DNA of 33,107 bases from Clostridia bacterium (GTDB lineage Bacteria; Bacillota; Clostridia; Acetivibrionales; STF1-152), in the NCBI GenBank assembly GCA_028280575.1, contig JANQLN010000017.1, forward strand, positions 1 through 33,107. Reading direction: 5' to 3'. The notes below the pieces were generated by a model. It had not been told where the DNA came from and made no database searches. It saw nothing but the letters and a program-made list of their open reading frames with translations. Shown here in pieces: positions 7,722 through 15,874 of this stretch (positions are counted from its first letter, which is position 1; each line of letters opens with the position of its first letter). A program made the translations under genes and the position numbers.

Positions 7722-7840
7722 AATCTTCAGGGCAGGGTTTAATTCCCGACCGGCGGTAATGCGGATTTTCCGTTAGCCCGCGAGCGAAAGCTGACCTGGT
7801 GTGATTCCGGGGCCGACAGTATAGTCTGGATGAAAGAAGA
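7722..7840 (+). promoter_or_regulatory. FMN riboswitch (RFN element)
   Basis: The segment has the conserved FMN aptamer blocks in order: ATCTTCAGGGCAGGG at the 5' end, CCGACCGGCGGTAATG, AGCCCGCGAGCG, CCTGGTGTGATTCCGGGGCC, GACAGTATAGTCTGGATG and the closing GAAAGAAGA. P1 is TCTTC (7724-7728) with GAAGA (7836-7840). FMN binding to such aptamers in Firmicutes stops expression of riboflavin synthesis or uptake genes. Here a terminator at 7867-7899 and a riboflavin transporter gene follow directly. The strand TCTTCAGGG (7724-7732) is perfectly complementary to CCCTGAAGA (7870-7878), which supplies a plausible antiterminator. Confidence 0.96.
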
Positions 7841-7866
7841 CGGCGCAAATATTAAGAAATTTTTTT

Positions 7867-7899
7867 AATCCCTGAAGAGATAGGCTTCAGGGATTTTTT
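7867..7899 (+). terminator. Riboswitch-controlled intrinsic terminator
   Basis: An 11-bp perfect stem, AATCCCTGAAG (7867-7877) and CTTCAGGGATT (7885-7895), is followed by T residues to 7899. It lies between the FMN aptamer and ribU, so it should form when FMN is bound. Confidence 0.92.
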
Positions 7900-7945
7900 G
7901 TTATGCTCTGTGATTATCAGAATAATTCAATGGGAGGTTTTTGTA

Positions 7946-8500
7946 TTGAAGAGGGATGTAAACAAAATGACGAAAATGGCGGTTTTATCGGCGCTTTCGA
8001 TAGTGCTGATGCTGCTCATAAGGTTTCCTATAATACCCGCGGCAACATTTTTGGTCTATGAGCCGGCAGATGTACCGATACTTATCGGCGGTTTTATGCT
8101 GGGAGCACCGGCAGGCTTGATAATAACAGTTGTGGTTTCCACTATACAGGCAATACTGGTAAATCCTGAAGGAGGATGGGTAGGCCTGGTTATGCATGTT
8201 ATATCAACAGGTACCCTTGTTGCTGTTGCCTCATGCATTTACAGGAAATATTATTCCTATAGGGCGGCTATTGCTGCTTTAATTGCCGGCTCGATAAGTA
8301 TGACTCTTATTATGATTCCTGCAAACCTTTTTTTTACCGTAAAATTTTACGGTTATCCTTATGATACGGTTGTTGATATGCTGATTCCTGTTTTTATACC
8401 ATTTAACCTGATAAAATCATTTTTAAACTCATTTATTGTGGCTGCTGTCTACCTGCCGCTTAAAAGCCATCTGGAAAAGCAGGTCAAAGCACAATGTTGA
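7946..8500 (+). CDS. ribU: Riboflavin ECF transporter substrate-binding subunit RibU
   Basis: The 184-residue protein is hydrophobic with about six membrane segments. It resembles ECF S-components of the RibU type: KMAVLSALSIVLMLLIRFPI at the start, then a YEPADVPILIGGFMLGAPAG loop and a C-terminal FIPFNLIKSFLNSFI helix. RibU binds riboflavin outside the membrane and works with the shared EcfA/EcfA'/EcfT energising module, which is not in this window. The upstream FMN riboswitch confirms the substrate. The start is TTG 7946, 8 nt after GGGAGG. A longer frame beginning at 7898 starts inside the terminator and is rejected. A terminator follows, so ribU is monocistronic. Confidence 0.94.
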   Translation: MKRDVNKMTKMAVLSALSIVLMLLIRFPIIPAATFLVYEPADVPILIGGFMLGAPAGLIITVVVSTIQAILVNPEGGWVGLVMHVISTGTLVAVASCIYRKYYSYRAAIAALIAGSISMTLIMIPANLFFTVKFYGYPYDTVVDMLIPVFIPFNLIKSFLNSFIVAAVYLPLKSHLEKQVKAQC

Positions 8501-8527
8501 ATTTACACAAAATTTACAATTATGGAC

Positions 8528-8562
8528 AAGGCCTTATAAGGAGTATACTTATAAGGCTTTTT
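8528..8562 (+). terminator. Rho-independent terminator of ribU
   Basis: A perfect 10-bp stem, GCCTTATAAG (8531-8540) with CTTATAAGGC (8548-8557), has a 7-nt loop and is followed by five T residues. Confidence 0.88.
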
Positions 8563-8588
8563 CATATATAAGATAACAAAAACATGGA

Positions 8589-8617
8589 TTTACCTGCATT
8601 CAATGGTTTGATACAAT
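8589..8617 (+). promoter_or_regulatory. Candidate promoter of the MoxR/VWA/ABC cluster
   Basis: TTTACC (8589-8594) and TACAAT (8612-8617) are 17 nt apart, and the -10 is preceded by TGA, giving an extended -10. This would make a leader of about 107 nt. A second candidate -10, TATAAT at 8704-8709, lies closer to the gene but its -35 (TTAATA) is weaker. Confidence 0.5.
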
Positions 8618-8730
8618 AGCATTATCAGGAAATTTAAAACAAATTTTAAAAAAGCGGAACCTTTTATATTTGTTTTACGTTTAATATCTGTTGTTTGTTT
8701 TTTTATAATTGATTGTGAGGATAAAACAGT

Positions 8731-11310
8731 ATGAAAAAATGCATTGGTATGTTTAGGAAAATTATTTTGTTAATGCTTTCGGTATTAACCATTACACAAG
8801 CTGTACATGTTCATGCAAAGCAGGATCAAGGCAGCATAACAATTGATGTGAAAGCCGGTTATGAAGGAATGGCCAGGCTGGGGTTTTCCGTGCCCTTTGA
8901 AATAACAGTTTCAAACAGCGGGGAAGATATTGAGGGTGAAATACAGGTAGCGGTACCCTGGGGTTATGATACCGACGTCCTTTATGCCACGCCTGTGAGC
9001 TTGCCTTCCGGGTCTGTAAAGGATATTGCGGTTAATATCCCTATAAATTCCGCTGACAGAAGTTACGATGTCAAGCTGGTGGTGAAGGGCAAGGTTCATA
9101 CAAAAACCCTTTTTGAGTTTAAAAAAATAATACACCCGGACACTCCTGTTATTGGAGTGCTTTCAGATGATCCGGAAGCCCTGAGGGAACTTAGCGGAAT
9201 TAAAACAACCAGGATTTTTACAGGCGGGGACCCTTATGAAAGGGAGATTAAAATGAAGATGATGGTGGCTTCCTCGGATGAAAAAGATGCTGCAATGTCA
9301 GTAGGCAAAGCAGAGCTTATTTACCTTGAGTATGAAAATTTCCCCCATGATTTGAAATCCTTGAGCAATTTCAATATAATTGTGCTGGCCAATATGGAAG
9401 TATCACTTCTTGAAAAAAGCCAGCTTGACATAATATCAAAATGGGTGTCCCAGGGGAATATCCTTATCATTGGAACCGGTTCAAACTTACAAAAGGTTTA
9501 CAATCCTCTTCCCTATTCGTTGAAGCCTTTTGATACGGGCGGTACGAAGATGGTTGACACATTGCAGGAGATGGGAAACCTGATTGAAAAAGAACCCCCT
9601 GCCGGTTCAATGGAGATTGCGGATTTACCGGGCCCGGAAGGAAAAGTGCTGCTTAAGCAGGATGATATTCCCCTTGCCGTTATAAGTGATGTGGATTCGG
9701 GAATAGTGACCATACTTGCTTATGATCCTACTTTGGAGCCCTTAGCCGGTTGGAGCAATTCAGTGTATTTATGGGAAAAGCTTATTAATGATTCGGTTGT
9801 GCGCCTTAACAAAAATTTGATGTCCTTCAACAACATCTCCAACCACATCTCCGGCATTGTCGGAAGCAGAAATTACAGAGGCCTGGTGAATGAAATTTCC
9901 GAGGAAGAAGCACCACCCTATAGGGCCATGCTAATTATTATTGGCGTATATATTCTGCTTGTAGGGCCTGCATTTTATATCATCCTGAAGAAGAAGGACA
10001 GGAGGGATTGGAACTGGATTGCAATTCCCGCAGCGTCTTTATTGTTCTTACTGACCATATACCTGGCAGGCTTTAAAACAAGATATACTACGGCAATTTT
10101 GAATAATGTATCCGTAATTGAAATAAACGAGTATTCCAAAACTGCGTCAATCAACACGTACATGGGGATGTTTAATAATAGAAAAGGTGACCTGTCAATA
10201 AAATATGACCCTGAAATGAATCTTGATATTAATCCGGAAAACCAATATTATGAAAAAATCAGCTACCGGCAGGCAGATTTAAAAAGAAAGGAAATAGGCA
10301 AAATTACATTCGGTGCTCCAATTGTTTATGATATGTATAATGTAGGTATATGGGAAGCAAGATATATGGGGGCAAAAAAGAGCATGCCTGTGGCAGGAGG
10401 GATTATTGATTCATTTTCACTCTACAACGACCGCCTTGAGGTATCCGTTAACAACAGGACTCCGTTTTACCTGCAGGAGGCTTTTATAAGTATAGGCAAC
10501 AGTTTTATTGAAATTGGTGACCTTATGCCTGGAGACAGGAGAGAAATAAACGCTGATCTGGATGGCGACAATGTGGAAAAAAGCTTTCAAAACCTTATGC
10601 GTAAAAGATATTCCTATAATGTGTCACAAGGGAGCAGACCACCTAAGGACTGGAGGGAAAAAAATAGGAAGCAAAATCTTTTTAACAGAATATATGATAA
10701 TGTTAAAAATAACAGTTATGATACCTTTAATAATTTCAGCATACATTTTTATGCACTGAATTATAATCCTGTTGAATACGACATAACTATAAATGATAAA
10801 GAACCAAAGGTATATAACAGCAATATTGTATATTACAGAAATAACATATCCTTTGAAAAGGGAAGTAAAATACATATTCCTTTCGGTATAATGAAGCCTG
10901 TCCTTGAGAAAAGCAGGGAAGCATACTTGTTTGGAGGGTATGCCGATGGAGTTCAGTTTGAAGGCAGCGGAGACGCTGAATTTTGTTTTACCGTACCGGA
11001 TGAGATTAATGTGGATAAGTTCAGCATAAACATGTCGAAAACAACAGATTCAATAATTGAAAGATACAGATCGCAGGAAAATAAGGATATGCGCAAACAA
11101 AACAAATTTGAGTTTTATATATATAATAAGCAAAATGATGCTTGGGAAGAGTTTAAAAGCAAGATTGAAATAGAAGGAAATGCCGACAGCTATATTGATG
11201 AGAATAATAAAATCAGAATGAAAATAAGTGCTCAGATTGAAACACAGGATTATTATTCGGCCAACCGCATTGGAATACCGGAATTTGCTATGGAAGGGAT
11301 GGTGAAGTGA
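8731..11310 (+). CDS. Large exported membrane protein, first gene of the MoxR/VWA/ABC cluster
   Basis: The 859-residue protein starts with a signal peptide or anchor (residues about 9-28). A beta-sandwich region resembling NEW3/Ig-like domains follows (about 35-135), then an alpha/beta region like a catalytically dead type-1 glutamine amidotransferase fold (about 138-350, with NIIVLANMEVSLLEK and WVSQGNILIIGTGSN). Two transmembrane helices come next (about 399-420 and 429-449). The last 400 residues are a large, probably extracytoplasmic beta-rich domain. I see no catalytic motif and recognise no named family. Proteins of this layout occur next to MoxR/VWA genes in Clostridia. The next gene starts on its stop codon, so it belongs to the same unit. 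The ATG follows TGAGGA by 9 nt. Confidence 0.75.
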   Translation: MKKCIGMFRKIILLMLSVLTITQAVHVHAKQDQGSITIDVKAGYEGMARLGFSVPFEITVSNSGEDIEGEIQVAVPWGYDTDVLYATPVSLPSGSVKDIAVNIPINSADRSYDVKLVVKGKVHTKTLFEFKKIIHPDTPVIGVLSDDPEALRELSGIKTTRIFTGGDPYEREIKMKMMVASSDEKDAAMSVGKAELIYLEYENFPHDLKSLSNFNIIVLANMEVSLLEKSQLDIISKWVSQGNILIIGTGSNLQKVYNPLPYSLKPFDTGGTKMVDTLQEMGNLIEKEPPAGSMEIADLPGPEGKVLLKQDDIPLAVISDVDSGIVTILAYDPTLEPLAGWSNSVYLWEKLINDSVVRLNKNLMSFNNISNHISGIVGSRNYRGLVNEISEEEAPPYRAMLIIIGVYILLVGPAFYIILKKKDRRDWNWIAIPAASLLFLLTIYLAGFKTRYTTAILNNVSVIEINEYSKTASINTYMGMFNNRKGDLSIKYDPEMNLDINPENQYYEKISYRQADLKRKEIGKITFGAPIVYDMYNVGIWEARYMGAKKSMPVAGGIIDSFSLYNDRLEVSVNNRTPFYLQEAFISIGNSFIEIGDLMPGDRREINADLDGDNVEKSFQNLMRKRYSYNVSQGSRPPKDWREKNRKQNLFNRIYDNVKNNSYDTFNNFSIHFYALNYNPVEYDITINDKEPKVYNSNIVYYRNNISFEKGSKIHIPFGIMKPVLEKSREAYLFGGYADGVQFEGSGDAEFCFTVPDEINVDKFSINMSKTTDSIIERYRSQENKDMRKQNKFEFYIYNKQNDAWEEFKSKIEIEGNADSYIDENNKIRMKISAQIETQDYYSANRIGIPEFAMEGMVK

Positions 11311-12245
11311 TGCTGCAAATTACAAATATGGTAAAAAAATATAAAAAAGTTACGGCAGTTGACGGACTTTCCATGAAAATAGACAAGGGACACATATACG
11401 GGTTTGTGGGAGCAAATGGTGCAGGCAAGACAACTACCATGAAAATTGTAGCCGGCCTTTTAAAAGCCACATCGGGGAAAGTATATGTAAATGGAATAGA
11501 TATCCAGGCAGATCCCGGAGGAGTCAAGAAACAAATTGGATATATGCCTGATTTTTTTGGAGTATATGATGATTTGAGAGTTGATGAGTATATGGATTTT
11601 TATGCAGGCGTTTATGGAATACCTGCAGACAAAAGAAAGAAAGTATGCGATGATTTGGTAGAGCTTGTTAACCTTAAAGATAAAATGGATGCATATGTCG
11701 ACAGTCTTTCAAGGGGAATGAAGCAAAGACTCTGCCTCGCCAGGAGCCTTATTCACAACCCACAGCTTCTCATACTTGACGAGCCTGCTTCAGGACTTGA
11801 CCCCAGGGCAAGGGCAGAGATCAAGGAAATACTTAAGGAATTGAGGGATATGGGTAAAACCATATTGATAAGCTCACATATATTGCCTGAGCTTTCCCAG
11901 CTTTGTACATCCATCGGCATCATAAATGCCGGAAAAATGGTTATAAATGGTACTGTAGATGAAATTATGCAGAGAGTATCGGTAAACAAGGTTTTAATTG
12001 TAAAGGTCAACGGTGAAATGCAGCCGGCCGTATCATTTCTTAAGGAGCAGCCCGTACTTTGCAATGTAACCGTTTCAAACGACCAGATAAGTGCGGATTT
12101 TAACGGCGATGATGAGCAGCTTGCCAGGATACTTGCACAAATGGTGGAAAGAAAAATACCTGTTATTTCCTTCAGGGAAGCAGAGAAAAACTTGGAATCC
12201 ATATTTATGAATTTGACGGTAGGGGGTATGAAGGATGCGGTATAA
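11310..12245 (+). CDS. ABC transporter ATP-binding protein, ABC-2 exporter type
   Basis: The 311-residue protein has every ABC ATPase motif: Walker A GANGAGKT (from about residue 34), signature LSRGMKQR, Walker B LLILDEPASGLD, and the switch His in ISSHI. The C-terminal 90 residues form the extra domain typical of CcmA/NatA-like drug, sodium or gliding-type exporters. It energises the permease encoded next, with which it overlaps by 11 nt. ATG 11310 overlaps the previous stop as TGATG; an in-frame GTG one codon upstream is an alternative start. The transported substrate is unknown. Confidence 0.94.
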   Translation: MLQITNMVKKYKKVTAVDGLSMKIDKGHIYGFVGANGAGKTTTMKIVAGLLKATSGKVYVNGIDIQADPGGVKKQIGYMPDFFGVYDDLRVDEYMDFYAGVYGIPADKRKKVCDDLVELVNLKDKMDAYVDSLSRGMKQRLCLARSLIHNPQLLILDEPASGLDPRARAEIKEILKELRDMGKTILISSHILPELSQLCTSIGIINAGKMVINGTVDEIMQRVSVNKVLIVKVNGEMQPAVSFLKEQPVLCNVTVSNDQISADFNGDDEQLARILAQMVERKIPVISFREAEKNLESIFMNLTVGGMKDAV

Positions 12246-13140
12246 TCCGGTAATAGCAAAGGAGCTTAAAGTTAAAATGAGAGGCTGGAAGTCGCCCGCT
12301 CTTGTAACAATATATCTGGGGTTTTTAGGACTGATTGTTTTTTTCTATTTCCTTACCAATGACCAGATTTCCCGTTATAGTTCATACAGCTTTAATCCCC
12401 GTACTGCCGTAAATATATACAATATGCTGGCAATAGCCCAGTTTATGCTTATCCTGTTAATAACACCCGCACTAACCGGAGGCGCCATATCCGGTGAGAG
12501 AGAAAGGCAGACATTGGATTTGCTGCTGTGCACTAATTTACCAACCTTTTCTATTGTGTTTGGAAAGCTTATATCTTCTATTGCCCATGTGCTTCTTTTA
12601 ATAGTTGCGTCTTTTCCGATCCTGGGAATAGTGTTCATATTTGGCGGAATTGGATTGGTAGATGTACTGCTTCTTTTTGCATTCTATATAGTAACCGCAT
12701 TTATGGTAGGAAGTGTGGGGCTGTTTTATTCATCCATATTTAAAAAGAGCTCCATTGCTATGGTAATGACATATGTGACGCTTTTGGGTTTTGTGATAGG
12801 TACTGTTGTAATAATGTATGTTTGGACATTTTTTACAATGAGATTTGGCGGAAATCCAGAGACAAATCCGGCATTAATACTCATATTCATGGCGCCGAAC
12901 CCATTTTTTGGCCTTGCCTCTATGGCTACATGGTCAAGCGGGTACATTGATATTTTTAATATATTTTATGAGCTGAAGAGAATTTTTTCAGATAAAACCG
13001 CCGGCTGGATATTCACCAGACCATGGCTTTTAAATATTACTTTTAACGTACTTCTTTCAGGGGTGCTGATATGGTTTACTTCATGGAAGCTTAAGCCTGT
13101 TAAGAGAAAAAAGAAGAAAAAAGCCGGATATCAATCATGA
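12235..13140 (+). CDS. ABC-2 family permease
   Basis: The 301-residue protein has about six hydrophobic segments and the ABC-2 permease N-terminal pattern (RYNPVIAKELKVKMRGWKSP followed by a membrane helix). The cytoplasmic loop GGAISGERERQTLDLLL is the usual contact region for the ATPase. It would form the membrane pore of an exporter with the preceding ATPase. The C-terminus is very basic (KPVKRKKKKKAG). The gene overlaps both neighbours (11 nt upstream, 4 nt downstream as ATGA), so the expression of the three is tightly coupled. Confidence 0.9.
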   Translation: MRYNPVIAKELKVKMRGWKSPALVTIYLGFLGLIVFFYFLTNDQISRYSSYSFNPRTAVNIYNMLAIAQFMLILLITPALTGGAISGERERQTLDLLLCTNLPTFSIVFGKLISSIAHVLLLIVASFPILGIVFIFGGIGLVDVLLLFAFYIVTAFMVGSVGLFYSSIFKKSSIAMVMTYVTLLGFVIGTVVIMYVWTFFTMRFGGNPETNPALILIFMAPNPFFGLASMATWSSGYIDIFNIFYELKRIFSDKTAGWIFTRPWLLNITFNVLLSGVLIWFTSWKLKPVKRKKKKKAGYQS

Positions 13141-14756
13141 AAGATTTTAAAAAGGCATTAAGGCCTCTTAAAACAAAAATACATATAAATAATACCATAT
13201 ACTGCCTCACAATAGGGCTCTTGGTTGCATGCTCGGTTTCATTCGCCCTGTCTTTAGCTTCTCTTTTCGTGCCCGTACCTTTTTTATCGGAAACCGTCAT
13301 AAAAGCCTTTGCAGCTATTATGATAATTTCGATAGTTGTTTCGGCTTTTTTAAGCCCAGGCAATAATAAAGTCATTAATACTGCCGATTCTTTGGGGCTT
13401 AAGGAAAGAATAGTAACGGCCTTTCAGCTTAAAGACGACAACAGCAAGCTTAGCCAGGTACAGAGGACGGATGCTTTAAACAAGCTAAAGACCACTCAAT
13501 TAGACAAGCTTTATGTTATCAGGGTGGAGAAAAGGGGCTTGACTGCTTCACTTGTTATGATTATTTTGACAATTTCGTTTTTCTTCATACCTTCATCAAC
13601 AAGGGATGAAGCATTGAAAATGGAAAACGTGGTAAAGGAAATCGAGAAGCAGGCAGACAATATTGAAGCTGAAAAAAGCAAGTTATTGGAAGAAAACGAT
13701 GATGATATGAAAATTAAGGAAATAGAAAAAGAGCTTGATAAGCTTTTGGAGAAGCTGAAAAAAACAAAAAATGAAGAAGAGGCTTTAAAGGAGCTTTCAA
13801 AGGCCCTGCACGACCTGGAAAAGCTTAAAACAGACGAAAAGGATAAGCTTTTATCAAGGCTGGAAAAAGGTATGGAAAGCAATACTCCCGGTCAAATGGC
13901 AAAGGCTATTGAGGATAATGATACAAAAGAGATTGCAGATAAAATGGAGCAGCTTAAAAATGAACTTGAAAAAATGAATGACGGACAGAGGGAAGAAATG
14001 ATAGAGCAGCTTAAACAGGCTGCAAACGAGGTTGAGGATGAGGACCTGGATTTGAGTGATGATATTAAAAAGGCGGCAGATAATATTGATAAGGGAAATA
14101 TGCAGGAAGCTGCCGAGAAACTGGCGGAAGCTTTGCAGAATATGCAAAAAAGTACCGGCAATAACTTGTCGGCTGCGGGCGGTAATGGGGCAGAAGGTTT
14201 GGAAAGTGCAATAAATGCCGCAAGGAGGAGCATTGCATCGGCTTCAGGAAACAACGTAATGCTCTCCAGATATGGTTCGCCGGAAGGCCAGAGCAAAAGC
14301 GGTTCGGCAGGGAATGCCCGTGGACAGAGCGGACAAGGAGGGCAGGGTGGCGATGGTCAGAGTGGGCAAAATGGTCAAGGGGACACCCCGATGCCTGGCA
14401 GGGGAGGATCCGGAGCCGGTGACGGAGCTTCGGACAAGGATACGGGATACTTTGAAGAATCCGGTGGTGGATCCAGACAGGCCGGTGAAGGAGAATTTGC
14501 CGAATATGAAGAAATATATACTCCCAAAAGGCTCGGAGACGGAGGAGAAATAACAAATATCACCGGCACGGCCGGAGAGGCTGGCAGCAGCATGTGGCAT
14601 GACGGGGCAAATACACCTGTGGAGAGCGGGAGCATTGTTCCCTATAACCAGGTATTGACTCAATACAAGCAGGAGGCATTTACCAGTATTGAAAGGGCAG
14701 ATATACCCCCGGGAATGAAAGAGATAGTAAGAGATTATTTCACCGGGCTGGAATGA
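13137..14756 (+). CDS. Membrane-anchored coiled-coil protein with a Gly/Gln/Ser-rich region
   Basis: The 539-residue protein has three membrane segments (about 21-45, 53-73 and 135-152). The sequence ADSLGLKERIVTAFQL between the second and third recurs in N-terminal regions of proteins beside MoxR/VWA genes. Residues about 160-340 are strongly charged and heptad-like, predicting a long coiled coil rich in Glu, Lys and Leu. A low-complexity Gly/Gln/Ser/Asp region covers about 385-450, and a conserved-looking tail ends PGMKEIVRDYFTGLE. No enzyme motif is present. It may be a scaffold linking the ABC exporter to the MoxR/VWA proteins. Its ATG overlaps the permease stop (ATGA), and moxR follows 48 nt downstream. 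Confidence 0.72.
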   Translation: MKDFKKALRPLKTKIHINNTIYCLTIGLLVACSVSFALSLASLFVPVPFLSETVIKAFAAIMIISIVVSAFLSPGNNKVINTADSLGLKERIVTAFQLKDDNSKLSQVQRTDALNKLKTTQLDKLYVIRVEKRGLTASLVMIILTISFFFIPSSTRDEALKMENVVKEIEKQADNIEAEKSKLLEENDDDMKIKEIEKELDKLLEKLKKTKNEEEALKELSKALHDLEKLKTDEKDKLLSRLEKGMESNTPGQMAKAIEDNDTKEIADKMEQLKNELEKMNDGQREEMIEQLKQAANEVEDEDLDLSDDIKKAADNIDKGNMQEAAEKLAEALQNMQKSTGNNLSAAGGNGAEGLESAINAARRSIASASGNNVMLSRYGSPEGQSKSGSAGNARGQSGQGGQGGDGQSGQNGQGDTPMPGRGGSGAGDGASDKDTGYFEESGGGSRQAGEGEFAEYEEIYTPKRLGDGGEITNITGTAGEAGSSMWHDGANTPVESGSIVPYNQVLTQYKQEAFTSIERADIPPGMKEIVRDYFTGLE

Positions 14757-14804
14757 GTAAAGGATAATGAGCATAATGCCCGGATAATGATTGGAGTGAT
14801 TATA

Positions 14805-15785
14805 TTGCAAGTAGATAAAAATGACCTGGACAATATGGCTGAAGCATTTAAAAAAGTGGAGCATGAAATATCAAGGCATATGATAGGCCAAAAAAGCCTG
14901 ATACGCCAGATGATAATAGCAATTATTGCAGGAGGCAACGTATTGCTGGAAGGCGTTCCCGGTCTAGGGAAGACAAGGCTTGTTAAAACAATCGGACAGG
15001 TTTTGGACCTGGATTTTTCCAGGATCCAGTTTACACCTGATTTAATGCCTGCCGATGTTGTAGGCACAAATATAATATCCAGGGCTTCTGAAAAGGAAGG
15101 AATGTTTAAGTTTCAACCAGGACCCGTATTCAGCAATATTGTCCTGGCGGACGAAATAAACAGGGCAACCCCAAAAACACAAAGTGCTTTACTGGAAGCA
15201 ATGCAGGAGCATACTGTTACCGTGGGAAGCTCTACATACAATCTTCCCGAGCCATATTTTGTTCTTGCCACACAGAATCCCATAGAGATGGAAGGTACAT
15301 ATCCCCTTCCAGAAGCTCAAATGGACAGGTTTATGCTAAAGCTCAATGTAATTTTTCCAACCATAAAGGAGATGAAGGAAATTGTAAATCTCACTACAAA
15401 AAACAAAGAGGAAGCACTGGAAAAAATAGCCAACGGCAGTCAAATTATTGAAATGAGACGCATTTCAAGGGAAGTTCCAATAGCTGATCCCGTATTGGAA
15501 TATGCAATAAAGCTTATAATGGCCACCCATCCCGACAATGAATTCTCTACGGAAACCGTTAAAAAATATGTCCGTTATGGTTCAAGCCCCAGGGGAGCCC
15601 AGGCTCTTATCAATGGGTCCCGTGTAATGGCAGTTTTGGAAGGCAGGTACAATGTTGCCTATGATGATATAAATGCGATGGCTTATCCTGCATTGAGGCA
15701 CAGGATTTTTATAAATTTTGAAGGGACATCGAAGGGACTTACATCCGACGATGCAATCGAAGCAATAATCAAAGAATTAACATAG
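14805..15785 (+). CDS. moxR: MoxR-family AAA+ ATPase
   Basis: The 326-residue protein is a canonical MoxR: Walker A GVPGLGKT (residues 50-57), QFTPDLMPADVVG, Walker B VLADEINRA with Asp116, sensor-1 ATQNPIEMEGTYPLPEAQMDRF, and the sensor-2 Arg region (YGSSPRGAQALI). MoxR ATPases act as chaperone-like remodellers of VWA-domain partners and metalloenzymes, and are nearly always encoded beside a DUF58 and a VWA protein, as here. I prefer TTG 14805, 8 nt after GGAG; an in-frame ATG at 14787 has no ribosome binding site. A palindromic repeat begins at its stop codon. Confidence 0.95.
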   Translation: MQVDKNDLDNMAEAFKKVEHEISRHMIGQKSLIRQMIIAIIAGGNVLLEGVPGLGKTRLVKTIGQVLDLDFSRIQFTPDLMPADVVGTNIISRASEKEGMFKFQPGPVFSNIVLADEINRATPKTQSALLEAMQEHTVTVGSSTYNLPEPYFVLATQNPIEMEGTYPLPEAQMDRFMLKLNVIFPTIKEMKEIVNLTTKNKEEALEKIANGSQIIEMRRISREVPIADPVLEYAIKLIMATHPDNEFSTETVKKYVRYGSSPRGAQALINGSRVMAVLEGRYNVAYDDINAMAYPALRHRIFINFEGTSKGLTSDDAIEAIIKELT

Positions 15786-15857
15786 AAATGGTACAGGGGG
15801 CGACAGGGGGCGGTTCTTGATTGTCGCAGTCCCCTGTAGCATCCTGTCCCATTTCTC
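15784..15857. repeat. REP-like palindromic element between moxR and the DUF58 gene
   Basis: The 74-bp segment is an imperfect palindrome. The outer arms are AGAAATGGTACAGG (15784-15797) and CCTGTCCCATTTCT (15843-15856), with one mismatch. The inner arms are ACAGGGG (15803-15809) and CCCCTGT (15831-15837). An alternative inner hairpin pairs GCGACA (15800-15805) with TGTCGC (15822-15827). It begins on the moxR stop codon and is GC-rich compared with its surroundings. The core with GGGGGCGGTTCTTGATTGTC resembles a dispersed sequence I associate with clostridial genomes, but only one copy is in this window. Confidence 0.72.
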
Positions 15858-15874
15858 TATTGGGGAGATTGAAA

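Noticed and set aside
7898..7945. N-terminal extension of ribU from TTG 7898
   Set aside because: It starts within the T tract of the riboswitch terminator and has no ribosome binding site; TTG 7946 after GGGAGG gives the normal RibU N-terminus.
13511..14864. Several long minus-strand frames opposite the coiled-coil gene
   Set aside because: They reflect the biased codon composition of the Lys/Glu- and Gly-rich gene; their sequences are repetitive Ser/Phe or Cys/His/Pro-rich without domain features.
15821..15874. N-terminal extension of the DUF58 protein from TTG 15821
   Set aside because: The extension lies in the palindromic repeat and lacks a ribosome binding site; ATG 15875 follows GGGGAG.
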